Translations under genes and position numbers: made by a program
Shown here: one piece after another, positions 1 to 12,017 of the stretch
How the letters are laid out: each line of letters starts with the position of its first letter
Position numbering within the stretch: the stretch's first letter is position 1
Notes under the pieces: generated by a model
Databases searched by the model: none
The model's input: the letters and a program-made list of their open reading frames with translations, nothing else
Told to the model about the DNA's origin: nothing
DNA from: Tomitella gaofuii
Lineage (GTDB): Bacteria; Actinomycetota; Actinomycetes; Mycobacteriales; Mycobacteriaceae
Direction of reading: 5' to 3'
Assembly (NCBI RefSeq): GCF_014126825.1
Contig: NZ_CP059900.1
Coordinates: 806,001 to 870,000 of the forward strand
DNA: 64,000 nucleotides

Positions 1-1
1 G

Positions 2-688
2 GGACGCGAATGGGTGGATCCGTACGCGGAGCTCCACGATGTCGCCGTACCTGCCGGAACTGCGGAACCCGCCGACGCCGCCCTCCGCACCGAACGGTTC
101 GTCGCGGACGCCGCCGCGGCGCTGGAGGCCGTGGGCGACGGGCCGGCGGTGGTGATCGGGCATTCGATGGGGGGACTCCACGCGTGGTGCCTGGCCGCAG
201 CGCGGCCGGACCTGGTCGAAGCGGTCGTCGTCGAGGACATGGCTCCGGACTTCTACGGTTGGACGACCGGCCCGTGGGACGGATGGTTCGGCAGCTGGCC
301 GGAGGAGTTCACGCGTGCGCAGGCGACCGGGATGTTCGGCGAGGTCGCCGGACGGTACTTTCTGGACTCGTTCGACCGCACGGCGCACGGCTGGCGACTG
401 CACGGGCGGATCCCGGTGTGGCAGCGGATCGCCCAGCACTGGGGGACGCGCACCTACTGGCGGCAGTGGTCGCAGGTCCGGTGCCCCGCCCTGCTCATCG
501 AGGCCGAACACACCTTGACGCCGGAAGGGCAGATGCGCCGGATGGCCGTACAGGATCGCGGTCCCGGCGTCGCGACCCGGTATGTGCGCGTCGCGGATGC
601 GGGGCATCTGGTCCAGTCCGACGCGCCCGACGAGTACCGCGGCGCGGTGGAGGCGTTCCTGTCCGAGCTGGGAGGCCCCCCGCGGTGA
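2..688 (+). CDS. alpha/beta hydrolase (5' end outside window)
   Basis: C-terminal part of an alpha/beta-hydrolase-fold enzyme; substrate unknown. The frame is open to the first base of the window, so the true start lies upstream. The nucleophile elbow GHSMGG is clear around base 155, and a late Asp-Ala-Gly-His segment near base 600 suits the catalytic histidine. Hydrolases of this type sit beside mutY and carbonic anhydrase in M. tuberculosis (Rv3591c), which supports homology but not a substrate. It converges on mutY across a 16-base gap. An oxidoreductase or haloperoxidase label within the same fold cannot be excluded. Confidence 0.85.
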   Translation, partial: GREWVDPYAELHDVAVPAGTAEPADAALRTERFVADAAAALEAVGDGPAVVIGHSMGGLHAWCLAAARPDLVEAVVVEDMAPDFYGWTTGPWDGWFGSWPEEFTRAQATGMFGEVAGRYFLDSFDRTAHGWRLHGRIPVWQRIAQHWGTRTYWRQWSQVRCPALLIEAEHTLTPEGQMRRMAVQDRGPGVATRYVRVADAGHLVQSDAPDEYRGAVEAFLSELGGPPR

Positions 689-704
689 GCCTTTCGGCGC
701 CTCG

Positions 705-1598
705 TCAGTGCTCGCCGGGCAGCGCGAACATGCCGTCGGAGGTCTGCTCGATGAGCCCGTCTGCGAGCAGCGTGCCCAGTGCGCGGTCGCGCTGGGCGGG
801 TTCGCGGGTCCACGCCGCGTCCAGCCGTGCGCGTGCGACCGGACCGCGTGCCGCGCGCAGTACGGCCATCAGCCGGCCACGCGCCTGCCGGTCGGTGCCC
901 TCGAACTTCTGCGTGGCACGTCTGGGCCCCTCGTATGTGGGGAAACCCAGTGAGCGCCAACGACATTCGGTTAAGGGGCAGGTGTCGCAGCCGGGGGTGC
1001 GTGCGGTGCAGACGAGCGCGCCGAACTCCATGAGCGCGGCCGACAGGCGTGCCGCCGCCGCGGGGGCCGCCGGGAGCATCGCGTCGACGTCCTCCAAGTC
1101 GCGGCGGGTGGACGGCGGACCGGGGTCGCCGCGGCCGTGGACCGTCCGTGCGACGACCCGCCGCACGTTGATGTCGACCACCGGCACGCGCTGGCCGTAG
1201 GCGAAGCAGGCGATGGCGCGGGCGGTGTAGGCGCCGATGCCCGGAAGACCGAGCAACGTGTCGACGTCGCCGGGCACCGTGTCACCGTGCTCGCGCGCGA
1301 GGATGCCGGCGCACTCGTGCAGACGCAGCGCCCGGCGCGGGTATCCCAGGCTCCCCCACTCGCGCAGCACCTCGCCCGCGGTGGCCGCGGCCATGGCCGA
1401 CGGGGCGGGCCAGCGCCGCGCCCACCGTTCCCATACGGGGAGCACGCGCGCGACCGGGGTCTGCTGCAGCATCACCTCGGACAGCAGGATCCGCCATGCG
1501 TCGGTCCCCGTGCGGCGCCAGGGCAGATCGCGCCCGCGGGCGGCGTACCAGCCGGCCAGCTCGCCGGCGGGACCGCGCCCGTCCGTCGCCGTGTCCAT
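705..1598 (-). CDS. mutY: A/G-specific adenine DNA glycosylase MutY
   Basis: Base-excision-repair glycosylase that removes adenine mispaired with 8-oxoguanine. The protein is 297 aa. Visible features are the catalytic Glu41 in LLSEVMLQQT, the helix-hairpin-helix LPGIGAYTA (118-126), Asp142 in VVDIN, and a C-terminal Cys cluster of the [4Fe-4S] type (CTARTPGC, then CDTC, then PLTEC). The last Cys spacing looks one residue shorter than in E. coli MutY. The C-terminal Nudix-like domain is short, as in mycobacteria. The ATG start has a GGAGG site 8 bases upstream. It is divergent from the carbonic anhydrase gene. Confidence 0.95.
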   Translation of the reverse strand: MDTATDGRGPAGELAGWYAARGRDLPWRRTGTDAWRILLSEVMLQQTPVARVLPVWERWARRWPAPSAMAAATAGEVLREWGSLGYPRRALRLHECAGILAREHGDTVPGDVDTLLGLPGIGAYTARAIACFAYGQRVPVVDINVRRVVARTVHGRGDPGPPSTRRDLEDVDAMLPAAPAAAARLSAALMEFGALVCTARTPGCDTCPLTECRWRSLGFPTYEGPRRATQKFEGTDRQARGRLMAVLRAARGPVARARLDAAWTREPAQRDRALGTLLADGLIEQTSDGMFALPGEH

Positions 1599-1726
1599 CG
1601 GCGGCCTCCTCCCGTCGCTGCATCGGTGACTGTACTGGTCAGTAGCAATTTCGATGCGTTCCGTCGAAACCTCGAAAGTCGGGGGGTCGACGAATTGACG
1701 ACTTTTCGCAGGTACATACTGAACCC

Positions 1727-2353
1727 ATGCCGAATTCGAATCCTGTCTCTGCCTGGAACGCCCTCAAGGAGGGTAACCGTCGTTTCGTGGAAGGTAAGCC
1801 CCTGCACCCGTCCCAGGGTGTGGATCGACGCGAGGAGCTCGTGGCCGCGCAGCATCCGACGGCGGTGATCTTCGGGTGCGGCGATTCGCGCGTGGCCGCG
1901 GAGATCACCTTCGATCAGGGCCTCGGAGACGTCTTCGTGGTCCGGACAGCGGGGCATGTCCTGGACGATTCGGTGCTCGGCTCGATCGAGTTCGCCACCG
2001 AGTTGCTCGAGGTCCCCCTCGTCATCGTGCTGGGACACGACAATTGCGGGGGCCTCGGTGCGACGCTCGACGCGCTCGACAACGGCAACATCCCCTCCGG
2101 CTTCATTCGCAGCATCGTCGAGCGGGTCGCCCCGTCGGTGCTCCAGGGGCGGCGTGAGGGGCTCTCCACCTTCGACGAGCTGCTGGGCAAACACGTCATG
2201 GAGACGGCCCACCTGCTCACCGAGCGCTCGCAGCTCATCGCCCAGCGGGTCGAGGAGGGCAAGTGCGCCATCGTCGGCCTCACCTACACCCTGTCGGACG
2301 GACACATGGAGCTTCGGGGCGTCATCGGCGACGTGGGCGAGCAGGTGGCCTGA
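1727..2353 (+). CDS. canB: beta-class carbonic anhydrase
   Basis: Zinc enzyme interconverting CO2 and bicarbonate; homologue of M. tuberculosis CanB (Rv3588c). The protein is 208 aa. Zinc and catalytic residues are visible: Cys51 and Asp53-Arg55 in GCGDSR, and His104 and Cys107 in GHDNCGG. No Shine-Dalgarno sequence precedes the ATG. A -10-like CATACT at 1715-1720 ends six bases before it, so the mRNA may be leaderless. The next gene follows in the same direction after 63 bases. Confidence 0.95.
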   Translation: MPNSNPVSAWNALKEGNRRFVEGKPLHPSQGVDRREELVAAQHPTAVIFGCGDSRVAAEITFDQGLGDVFVVRTAGHVLDDSVLGSIEFATELLEVPLVIVLGHDNCGGLGATLDALDNGNIPSGFIRSIVERVAPSVLQGRREGLSTFDELLGKHVMETAHLLTERSQLIAQRVEEGKCAIVGLTYTLSDGHMELRGVIGDVGEQVA

Positions 2354-2416
2354 CCGACACCGACACGCCGATCGAGGTGCACCCCGTCGCCGCGATCCTC
2401 GCCTACCGTTGACGGC

Positions 2417-3136
2417 GTGTGGGAACCGGAGGGGCCGCTGCCCCAGCAGATCTACCGGCGGCGACGCTTCGCCGCGGTGGGCGTCGCGCTGGTCGTGCTC
2501 ATCGTGGTCGTCATCCTCGTCGCCGTGTCCTGCGGCGGCGGGTCCGACGAGCCGTCCGCGGCCGCCGTGGTGAAGACCTCCGACTCGCCGGAGGCTCCCG
2601 CCACCGCCGAGTCCGGAACGGCCACCCCGACGGGGACCGCGACGTCGTCCGGAACCGCCGTTTCCGGCACCGCGGCGCCGGGCGAGGCGCCGCAGCCGGC
2701 CGGCGCCGCCCAGGCCGAAGGCCAGGAGACGACGGTGCCCGGTGGGCAATGCGCGGATTCGTCCATCGGGCTCACCGTGGCCCCGGATAAGCCCAACTAC
2801 ACGGTCGGCGAATCGGTCACGTTCATCTCGACGGTCACGAACATCGGCTCGGTGCCGTGCGTGCGCGACCTGAGCGGGCCGATGATCGTCAACACCGTGG
2901 AAGCCGTCGACGGCGGCCAGGTCTGGTCCAACGCGGACTGTTTCCCCGGCACCGGCAGCGACATCCGCACGCTCGAACCGGGGGAGCAGGCGCAGTTCAA
3001 GATGGTGTGGGCGGGGACCACGTCGAGCCAGGGGTGCACGCCCGCGGACCGGAAGCCGGTGCCGCCGGGCGTCTACGCGGTGACCACCCACCTGGGGTCG
3101 CTCGCCGGCAAGCCCGTGCCGTTCAACATCCACTGA
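2417..3136 (+). CDS. single-pass membrane protein with extracellular Cys-containing domain
   Basis: Unknown function; positional counterpart of M. tuberculosis Rv3587c. The protein is 239 aa: a short basic N-terminus (YRRRR), one membrane helix at about residues 19-38, a low-complexity Ser/Thr/Ala/Pro linker at about 45-110, then a compact domain with four cysteines (beginning near GGQC) that resembles an immunoglobulin-like or DUF4232-type fold. It is probably anchored with the C-terminus outside. The GTG start follows a TACCGT hexamer (2404-2409) by seven bases with no Shine-Dalgarno sequence, so it may be leaderless. It converges on disA. Confidence 0.75.
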   Translation: MWEPEGPLPQQIYRRRRFAAVGVALVVLIVVVILVAVSCGGGSDEPSAAAVVKTSDSPEAPATAESGTATPTGTATSSGTAVSGTAAPGEAPQPAGAAQAEGQETTVPGGQCADSSIGLTVAPDKPNYTVGESVTFISTVTNIGSVPCVRDLSGPMIVNTVEAVDGGQVWSNADCFPGTGSDIRTLEPGEQAQFKMVWAGTTSSQGCTPADRKPVPPGVYAVTTHLGSLAGKPVPFNIH

Positions 3137-3168
3137 CCCGCGCACCCGGTATTCAGAAGGGGCGCAGA

Positions 3169-4260
3169 TCACCCCAGTCGTTCGGCGATGCCGGCCTCGG
3201 CGAGGCGCGACAGTCCCTCGCGGATGTGGCGTGACCACATCGGCGTGATCCCGTCGACCGATTGCAGGTCTGCGGCGGTGGCCGCGAGGAGCTCGTGCAG
3301 CGTGCCGAACGCATCGACCAGCTTGTCCACCTGGGTGAACTGCAACCGGGGGATCCGGGTGAGCAGCCGGTAGCCGCGCGGCATGATCGGCGAGTCGAGC
3401 GACTCGATCGTCGGCGTGTAGCCGAACGCCCGCGCCAACGTGGTCAGGTCCAGCAGGTCGGCGCCGGTGAGCTGGTCGATCGCCTCGAGGGCGGTGCGGA
3501 TCCGGCTGCTGTCCGGGAGGGTGCCCCCGGGGAGATAGTCGCGCACCAGCAGCTCCCGGCCCGCGTCCCGATTGCCCACCAGCTCCTCGAGCTGCAGCGC
3601 CAGCTGACGCCCGTCCGTGCCGAGCTCGACGACGTGCTTCTCCAGCTCGGTGGACTGCCGCCGGACCATCTCCAGGCGCTGGACCACCGTCATCGCGTCG
3701 CGCAGCGTGACGAAGTCCTCGATCTCGATCACCGACAGCTGGCGGTCCACCTCGTCGAGCCTGCTCCGGTAGCGCTCGAGCGTGGCCACGGCCTGGTTGG
3801 CGCGCGACAAGATGGTGCCCGAATCCTCGATGAGGTGCCGGTGCCCGCCCACGTACACGCTGACGATGCTCATGGACTGGCTGACGGACACCACCGGATG
3901 GCCGGTCTGGATGGCGGTGCGCTCGGCGGCGCGGTGGCGGGTGCCCGATTCCTCCGTGGGCAGGTTGGCGTCCGGCATCAACTGCACGTTGGCCCGCAGG
4001 ATCCGCGTGCAATCGGTGGACAGGACGACGGCGCCGTCCATCTTCGACAACTCGCGCATGCGGGTGGGCGCGAAGGCCACGTCGAGCTCGAATCCGCCGT
4101 CGCAGATGCTCTCCACGAGCGGGTCGTAGCCCAGCAGGATCAGGGCGCCCGTGTGGCCGCGCAGGATCCGTTCGAGACCGTCGCGGAGGGCTGTGCCGGG
4201 TGCCAGGCGGGCGACGGTGTCGCGCAGGCTCGCCGTTTGGCGCCGCTCTTCGATGGGCAC
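3169..4260 (-). CDS. disA: DNA integrity scanning diadenylate cyclase DisA
   Basis: Makes cyclic di-AMP from two ATP and scans DNA for recombination intermediates. The protein is 363 aa, close to the usual 357. The DAC domain shows the DGA motif (75-77) and RHR motif (108-110); the central helical spine and the C-terminal HhH DNA-binding domain follow. I chose GTG at 4260 because homology starts with PIEER and an AAAGG-containing stretch lies upstream; the longer open frame to 4443 is low-complexity. In mycobacteria disA is adjacent and co-oriented with radA. Here an opposite-strand thioesterase gene sits between them, so disA must have its own promoter in 4261-4458. Confidence 0.95.
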   Translation of the reverse strand: MPIEERRQTASLRDTVARLAPGTALRDGLERILRGHTGALILLGYDPLVESICDGGFELDVAFAPTRMRELSKMDGAVVLSTDCTRILRANVQLMPDANLPTEESGTRHRAAERTAIQTGHPVVSVSQSMSIVSVYVGGHRHLIEDSGTILSRANQAVATLERYRSRLDEVDRQLSVIEIEDFVTLRDAMTVVQRLEMVRRQSTELEKHVVELGTDGRQLALQLEELVGNRDAGRELLVRDYLPGGTLPDSSRIRTALEAIDQLTGADLLDLTTLARAFGYTPTIESLDSPIMPRGYRLLTRIPRLQFTQVDKLVDAFGTLHELLAATAADLQSVDGITPMWSRHIREGLSRLAEAGIAERLG

Positions 4261-4458
4261 GTTCCCCGCCTTTCTCCCGGCCTGCGACTCTCCGGCCCGC
4301 GACTTCCCACCTGCGACAGGCTCCCGGAAGCGACACGGCCGGTCTGTGCACGCGGCCCGGCGTCCGCACGCGGAACCGTACCGGGAAGATGTGTGCCGGC
4401 GCACGATCCGTGGAGGCGCCCGGCGGGTCGCGTCACGCCGCAATTAGATTACCTGCCC

Positions 4459-4977
4459 ATGAGCAGCAACTGGACGGTACCCGGGGAGGCCGCGCCGCCG
4501 GAGCGGCATCCCGAAGCGCCGGCACCCGGTGAACCCATCCCGGAGCACTGGCACGGATGCTTCGGCTGCCGCGGCACCGGCGACGGCGGACTGGGTCTCG
4601 ACGTGTCCGCGGGCACGGGCGCGGAGGTGACCGGCAGGATCGTCGTCGACCCGGCCTTCGAGGGCGGTCCGGGGGTGATCCACGGCGGCGTACTGTCGTC
4701 GGTGTTCGACGAGGTGATGGGCTTCTCGGCGAAGCTGCTCGCAGTCGAGGTGGTGACAGCGCACCTGGAGGTGGACTTCGCGAGTCCGGTTCCCGTGGGG
4801 TCGGACCTGACGGTGCGGGCACGCGTGGACGGGGTGCTGGGCCGCAAGCTGTACGCGTCCGCGGAGGTGTATGTGGACGGGGCCGAGACGCCCGCCGGCA
4901 GCGCACAGGCTCTGTTCATCACGATCGACCAGGCCGTGCACTTCCGCGACCTGGTGGGGAACTCCACCCGCATCTGA
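4459..4977 (+). CDS. hotdog-fold PaaI-type thioesterase
   Basis: Probable acyl-CoA thioesterase of 172 aa with one 4HBT/PaaI hotdog domain at about 50-165, recognisable from IHGGVLSSVFDEVMG. The N-terminus carries a CFGC pair seen in many actinobacterial members. Substrate unknown. The ATG is eight bases after TAGATT (4445-4450) and has no Shine-Dalgarno sequence, suggesting a leaderless transcript. It lies between disA and radA on the opposite strand, and its stop is 9 bases from the radA stop. Confidence 0.85.
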   Translation: MSSNWTVPGEAAPPERHPEAPAPGEPIPEHWHGCFGCRGTGDGGLGLDVSAGTGAEVTGRIVVDPAFEGGPGVIHGGVLSSVFDEVMGFSAKLLAVEVVTAHLEVDFASPVPVGSDLTVRARVDGVLGRKLYASAEVYVDGAETPAGSAQALFITIDQAVHFRDLVGNSTRI

Positions 4978-4986
4978 CGGTGCGCA

Positions 4987-6369
4987 CTACGTGCGCAGCC
5001 CCGACTCGAGCGCCGCGGACAGGTCCGAGACCTCGACGGCCCGCGTCGCTGCGGGCAGTCGGCCGCTGTCCGGCGGGACGAGCGCCGTGGGGAACCCCAG
5101 TCGCGCGGCCTCGGCGATACGCCGCCCCGCCCCCGTCACGCGCCGTACCTCTCCGGCCAGGCCCAGCTCGCCGATCGCGACCGTGCCGTCCCGGACCGGG
5201 CGGCCCGAGACGGCCGACGCGACGGCCAGGGCCAGCGCCAGGTCCGATGCGGGCTCGGTGACCCGCATGCCGCCCACGGTGGCCACGTAGACGTCGTTCT
5301 TGCCGATCTTGAGCCCGGCGTGCCGTTCGAGCACGGCGAGGACCATCGCCACCCGGGACGAGTCGAGTCCGCTCACGGCCCTGCGCGGCGACGGCAGAGC
5401 CGATTCGACGACCAGCGCCTGCAACTCGCCGAGCAATGGGCGCTTGCCGTCCATCGTCACGGTGACCGCGGTGCCGGGCACCGTGCCGTCGCGGTGATGC
5501 AGAAAGAGGCCCGAGGGGTCGGCGATGCCGGCGATGCCGTCGTCCCGCATCTCGAAACAGCCGACCTCGTCCGCCGCGCCGAAGCGGTTCTTCACGCCGC
5601 GCACCATCCGCAGCGTCGAGTTCTTGTCGCCCTCGAAGTGCAGGACCACGTCGACCAGATGCTCCAACGTGCGCGGACCGGCCACGGCGCCGTCCTTGGT
5701 GACGTGCCCCACCAGCAGCACGGCGATCCCGCGGGCTTTCGCCAGCGCGGTGAGTGCGGCGGTCACGGCGCGCACCTGCGTGGTGCCGCCGGTGACGCCG
5801 TCCGCGTCGTGCGCGAGCATTGTCTGCACCGAGTCCACCACCAGGAGTGAGGGCGCGGTGGCATCGACGTGGCCGACGACCGTGGCGAGATCGGACTCGG
5901 CGGCCAGCAGGACGTCCTCGTGGACGGTGCCGGTGCGCTCGGCTCGGAGCCGCACCTGGCCTGCAGACTCCTCGCCGGTGACGTACAGCGCACGGCCGCG
6001 GCCGCCGAGGGCCCAACGGTGGACGACCTCCAGGAGCAGAGTGGATTTGCCGGCTCCCGGTTCGCCTGCGAGCAGCACCACGGCTCCCGGCACGATGCCG
6101 CCGCCGAGGACCCTGTCGAGTTCGTCGACGCCGGTGGGCACGGCCCGCGTGGTGGTGGCGTCGACGGTGGTCAGCGGCACTGCGGGCGAGGAGGGCAGAA
6201 GTGCGACGGGCATGCGGGTGGCGCCGCGGTCCGGCCCGCCGCCGACCGCGGCGAGCTCCGCGCGCTCGTGGAGGCTGCCCCAGCTGCCGCAGCCGGGGCA
6301 GCGACCGGCCCACTTCGGCGTCGAATGGCTGCATTCGTTGCAGCGGAACGAGACTCTGGTCTTTGCCAC
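4987..6369 (-). CDS. radA: DNA repair protein RadA
   Basis: RecA-like ATPase that promotes branch migration in recombinational repair. The protein is 460 aa from GTG 6369: a zinc finger (Cys10, Cys13, Cys24, Cys27), Walker [10 protein letters not shown] (102-110), the RadA-specific KNRFG motif, and a C-terminal Lon-protease-like domain. The family N-terminus (VAKTR...RCNEC) fits GTG 6369; an in-frame ATG at 6381 is the alternative. DisA binds RadA in other bacteria and is inhibited by it, so proximity to disA is functional, although the two genes are not contiguous here. Confidence 0.95.
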   Translation of the reverse strand: MAKTRVSFRCNECSHSTPKWAGRCPGCGSWGSLHERAELAAVGGGPDRGATRMPVALLPSSPAVPLTTVDATTTRAVPTGVDELDRVLGGGIVPGAVVLLAGEPGAGKSTLLLEVVHRWALGGRGRALYVTGEESAGQVRLRAERTGTVHEDVLLAAESDLATVVGHVDATAPSLLVVDSVQTMLAHDADGVTGGTTQVRAVTAALTALAKARGIAVLLVGHVTKDGAVAGPRTLEHLVDVVLHFEGDKNSTLRMVRGVKNRFGAADEVGCFEMRDDGIAGIADPSGLFLHHRDGTVPGTAVTVTMDGKRPLLGELQALVVESALPSPRRAVSGLDSSRVAMVLAVLERHAGLKIGKNDVYVATVGGMRVTEPASDLALALAVASAVSGRPVRDGTVAIGELGLAGEVRRVTGAGRRIAEAARLGFPTALVPPDSGRLPAATRAVEVSDLSAALESGLRT

Positions 6370-6450
6370 GTCTCGAAGCATAGGGCGGGGCCCCGACAGG
6401 AGTGGCAGGAGTGGCACGTCGGGGCGCGGGGCGTGGGGGGAAACGAAGAA

Positions 6451-6481
6451 CCCCGGGCTCCTCGATGTGAGGGGCCCGGGG
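6451..6481 (-). terminator. terminator downstream of lpqE-like gene
   Basis: Inverted repeat with 13-base arms (6451-6463 and 6469-6481, one mismatch) and a 5-base loop. Read on the minus strand it is followed by TTCTTCGTTT, a T-rich tail, so it fits intrinsic termination of the lipoprotein gene before radA. Confidence 0.8.
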
Positions 6482-6511
6482 CAGTGTGCACGCGGCCGGC
6501 GCCGCGATCGC

Positions 6512-7246
6512 TCAGTGTCCTTCGGAGCGTTCGCCTTCCCAGTGCTGGGGGACGGTGACGGGGACCTCTGTCGTGAGTGGTGCCGTGCCGTCGAAGGTGA
6601 AGGTGACCTCCACGTTCGTGCCGGGGCGGTGCGTGCCCTCGAGGGTCACCGGCCGGAGCTTGATCGCGGTGAGATCCTCGAGCGGGTCGGCGGCCGCGTC
6701 CACGGCGGCGCCGGACGCGCCGCCCACCGGAACGCAGAGGTGCTCGTCGGACGTCGTTGCGGCCTCGGTGCCCGTCTGCGTCGCCGCGGCGGTGGTGGAG
6801 GGGCCCTCGGCGGCCACCGCATCGGCCTCGCCGAGCTGTTGCGAGGTCGCGGTGGTGAGGGCGCTGGAGCCGCAGAGGGTCACAGGCTGCTGCTCGATCG
6901 TCACGGGCGTGCCGTCGACGGTGATCTGCTCGAGCGGGAAGTCGGTGGTGGGGCTGGCGTTGGACGCCGTGAAGGTCAGGTGGAACGGGTTGTAGTCCTT
7001 CAGCGCCTTCTCGGTGGCGAGCACCAGCTGGATGTCGTTGAGCGAGATCGTGCCGTCGGCGGACTGGACGTGGGAGCCGGTGACGGCCGGGACCTGCTCG
7101 GAGGTCTGTGCGATCTGTCCGGCGCTGCAGGCGGACAGGCCCAGGGCGGCGGCCGCGGCGAAGGCGACCACGGCTGCCCCGCGGCGGCCGAGCGGTCGGC
7201 GGATCCCCGCCTGGTTGCGGGGAGTCGACGCATTTGAGGCTGTCAC
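6512..7246 (-). CDS. LpqE-like secreted lipoprotein
   Basis: Cell-envelope lipoprotein of unknown role; positional match to M. tuberculosis LpqE (Rv3584). The protein is 244 aa. A signal peptide with RRPLGRR, a hydrophobic run and the lipobox LSAC leads to a mature domain rich in Thr/Ala, with two further cysteines that could pair. The fold resembles copper-chaperone-like or DUF461-type domains, but no metal motif is certain. The start is GTG 7246, eight bases after a good GGAGG; the open frame continues upstream without coding character. Confidence 0.8.
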   Translation of the reverse strand: MTASNASTPRNQAGIRRPLGRRGAAVVAFAAAAALGLSACSAGQIAQTSEQVPAVTGSHVQSADGTISLNDIQLVLATEKALKDYNPFHLTFTASNASPTTDFPLEQITVDGTPVTIEQQPVTLCGSSALTTATSQQLGEADAVAAEGPSTTAAATQTGTEAATTSDEHLCVPVGGASGAAVDAAADPLEDLTAIKLRPVTLEGTHRPGTNVEVTFTFDGTAPLTTEVPVTVPQHWEGERSEGH

Positions 7247-9424
<2,178 letters not shown>

Positions 9425-9476
9425 CGGCGCGGGGCGACTGCACCGAAACCAACCATCACCAGTAGGATCGATGCCT

Positions 9477-10898
9477 GTGACGCTGCACCTTTACGACACC
9501 GAGACACGGGAACTGCGCCCGTTCGCCCCGCTCGTGCCCGGGGTGGCCTCGATCTACCTGTGCGGCGCCACCGTCCAGGGAGAGCCGCACATCGGGCACG
9601 TGCGCAGCGGCGTGGCGTTCGACGTACTGCGCCGCTGGCTGCTGGCGCAGGGGCTGGACGTGCACTTCATCCGCAACGTCACCGACATCGACGACAAGAT
9701 CCTGCGCAAGGCCGACGAGGCCGGCCGGCCCTGGTGGGAGTGGGCCGCCACATACGAACGCGCATTCACGGACGCGTACCGCCGGCTCAATGTGCTGCCG
9801 CCGTCCGCGGAGCCGCGGGCCACGGGGCACATCACCGAGATGGTGGATCTCATGCAACGGCTGTTCGACGCCGGGTGCGCATACGCCGAGGGCGGCGACG
9901 TGTATTTCGACGTGCGCAGCTTCCCCGGCTACGGCCGGCTGTCCGGCCACCGGCTCGAGGACGTGCACCAGGGCGAGAGCGCGGGCGAGCACAAGCGCGA
10001 TCCGCGGGACTTCACGCTGTGGAAGGCGGAGAAGCCGGGCGAGCCGTCCTGGCCCACGCCGTGGGGGCGGGGCCGGCCGGGATGGCATCTCGAATGCTCG
10101 GCGATGGCCACCGCGTACCTGGGCGCGTCGTTCGACATCCACTGCGGCGGAATGGACCTGGCGTTCCCGCATCATGAGAACGAGCGCGCGCAGAGCCGGG
10201 GCGCCGGCGACGGCTTCGCCCGCACCTGGCTGCACAACGGCTGGGTGACCATGGGCGGCGAGAAGATGAGCAAGTCGCTGGGCAACGTCCTGTCCATCCC
10301 GAACGTGCTCGCCCAGGTGCGGCCGCAGGAGCTGCGCTACTACCTGGGCAGCGCACACTACCGTTCGATGCTCGAGTACTCCGAGTCCGCGCTGCAGGAC
10401 GCCGTCGCCGCGTACCGGAAGATCGAGGCCTTCGTGCGGCGCGTCGACGATCGGGTGGGGCCGGTGGGCGTGGGCGAGTGGCCCGCGGAGTTCGCCGGAG
10501 CGCTCGACGACGACCTCGGAGTGCCCGCGGCGCTCGCCGTGCTGCACGGCACCGTCACCGAGGGGAACCGCGCCCTGGAGGCGGGAGAGCATGCGGCGGC
10601 CGCGGAGTGCGCCTCCGCGGTGCGCGCGATGACCGGAATCCTGGGCGTCGACCCGCTCGATGAGCACTGGTCCGCGGACGGCGCGGGCACGGACGCCGGG
10701 CCCGCCACCGCCGCGCTGGATGCGCTCATCGTCGAGCAGCTGAAGATCCGCACTCGCGCGCGCGCAGAGAAGGATTGGGCCGTGGCGGACGAGGTGCGCG
10801 ACCGCCTTGCGGCCGCCGGCATCGAAGTCACGGACACCCCGGAGGGGCCCGAATGGGCGCTGCGCGCGGACGGCGCCGACCCGCGGGGCGTGTCATGA
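9477..10898 (+). CDS. cysS: cysteine--tRNA ligase
   Basis: Class I aminoacyl-tRNA synthetase charging tRNA-Cys. The protein is about 473 aa with the HIGH-type motif PHIGH, the zinc-binding Cys (LCGATVQG) and HCGGMDL/HHENE residues, and KMSKS ([10 protein letters not shown]). MshC, the mycothiol ligase, is a close paralogue, but the length and full C-terminal anticodon domain favour CysS. GTG 9477 matches the family start VTLHLYDT and sits eight bases after TAGGAT (9463-9468), suggesting a leaderless mRNA. ATG 9471 is the alternative. Confidence 0.95.
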   Translation: MTLHLYDTETRELRPFAPLVPGVASIYLCGATVQGEPHIGHVRSGVAFDVLRRWLLAQGLDVHFIRNVTDIDDKILRKADEAGRPWWEWAATYERAFTDAYRRLNVLPPSAEPRATGHITEMVDLMQRLFDAGCAYAEGGDVYFDVRSFPGYGRLSGHRLEDVHQGESAGEHKRDPRDFTLWKAEKPGEPSWPTPWGRGRPGWHLECSAMATAYLGASFDIHCGGMDLAFPHHENERAQSRGAGDGFARTWLHNGWVTMGGEKMSKSLGNVLSIPNVLAQVRPQELRYYLGSAHYRSMLEYSESALQDAVAAYRKIEAFVRRVDDRVGPVGVGEWPAEFAGALDDDLGVPAALAVLHGTVTEGNRALEAGEHAAAAECASAVRAMTGILGVDPLDEHWSADGAGTDAGPATAALDALIVEQLKIRTRARAEKDWAVADEVRDRLAAAGIEVTDTPEGPEWALRADGADPRGVS

Positions 10899-10964
10899 CG
10901 AATGACGTGCGCACGTACGACGCAGGCGCAGATTCGGATCGCACCACACCGGAGGGCTTGAACA

Positions 10965-11954
10965 GTGGCAGGTAACTCTTCCCGGCGCGGCGCGATCCGC
11001 AAGTCCGGCACGAAGAAGGGGCAGGTGTCGGGTTCCGGCGGCAAGGGCCGACGGAGCCTGCGCGGGCGTGGGGCGACGCCGCCGAAGGAGATGCGGCCGT
11101 ACCACCCCGCCGCCAAGAAGGCTGCGAAGGCGGCCAAGACCGCGGGGACGGCGCCCGGGGGCGCACAGCCGGCACGGCGGCAGTCCGGCGGTGCGCGCCG
11201 GGGCGACGCCGCGCACGAGAACGTGCTCGGCCGCAACCCGGTGCTCGAGTGCCTGCGGCAGCGGGTGCCCGCCACGACGCTGTTCGTGGCCGTGGGGACC
11301 GAGAACGACGAGCGCCTCACCGAGGCCGTGCAGCTGGCGGCCGAGGCCGGGATCTCCATCCAGGAGGTGCCGCGCACCGACCTCGACCGGATGTCCACCG
11401 GCGGCGTGCACCAGGGAGTGGCGCTGCAGATCCCGCCGTTCCGCTATGCGCACCCCGACGAGCTGCTCGACCACGCCCGGGGCAGCGGGCGGCCGCCGCT
11501 CATCGTCGCGCTCGACAACATCACCGACCCGCGCAACCTCGGCGCGGTGATCCGGTCGGTCGCCGCGTTCGGCGGCGACGGCGTGCTGATCCCCGAACGG
11601 CGCAGCGCGTCGGTCACCGCCGTCGCCTGGCGCACCAGCGCGGGCGCGGCCGCGCGGGTCCCGGTCGCCAAGGCCACCAACATGACCCGCACCCTCAAGT
11701 CGTGGCAGAAGGCCGGCTTTCAGGTCGCCGGGCTCGACGCGGGCGGCGAGACGTCCATCGACGACCTCGACGTGGCGGTCGATCCGCTCGTGCTCGTCGT
11801 CGGGTCGGAGGGCAAGGGGCTCTCGCGGCTGGTGCGGGAGACCTGCGACCGCGTCGTCAACGTCCCCATGGCCGGCGAGATGGAGTCGCTCAACGCCTCC
11901 GTCGCCGCCGGCGTGGTGCTCGCCGAGGTCGCGCGGCAGCGCCGGGCGCAGTGA
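10965..11954 (+). CDS. rlmB: 23S rRNA (guanosine-2'-O-)-methyltransferase RlmB-type (SpoU/TrmH family)
   Basis: SAM-dependent rRNA ribose methylase of the SPOUT class. The protein is 329 aa. A basic, Lys/Gly/Ala-rich N-terminal tail of about 85 residues is typical of mycobacterial homologues (Rv3579c). It is followed by the substrate-binding domain (VLGRNPVLE) and the knotted catalytic domain with [25 protein letters not shown] and [16 protein letters not shown]. The start is GTG 10965. It follows cysS by 66 bases, and the carD-ispDF-cysS-rlmB order is conserved in mycobacteria. Confidence 0.93.
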   Translation: MAGNSSRRGAIRKSGTKKGQVSGSGGKGRRSLRGRGATPPKEMRPYHPAAKKAAKAAKTAGTAPGGAQPARRQSGGARRGDAAHENVLGRNPVLECLRQRVPATTLFVAVGTENDERLTEAVQLAAEAGISIQEVPRTDLDRMSTGGVHQGVALQIPPFRYAHPDELLDHARGSGRPPLIVALDNITDPRNLGAVIRSVAAFGGDGVLIPERRSASVTAVAWRTSAGAAARVPVAKATNMTRTLKSWQKAGFQVAGLDAGGETSIDDLDVAVDPLVLVVGSEGKGLSRLVRETCDRVVNVPMAGEMESLNASVAAGVVLAEVARQRRAQ

Positions 11955-11993
11955 GCCGCCTGCGGTGAACCCCCTGCCGTGAACAACCGGGCC

Positions 11994-12017
11994 CGCTGAC
12001 CCCCACACGGGTCAGCG
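11994..12017. terminator. bidirectional terminator between rlmB and acyl-CoA dehydrogenase
   Basis: Perfect 9-bp stem (CGCTGACCC at 11994-12002, GGGTCAGCG at 12009-12017) with a 6-base loop between two convergent genes. It includes the stop codon of the minus-strand gene. There is no T-run. Confidence 0.5.

Noticed and set aside
1472-4369. 965-codon open frame on the minus strand across canB and disA
   Set aside because: It runs through well-identified genes in another frame and has Arg/Pro/His-rich shadow composition typical of high-GC DNA.
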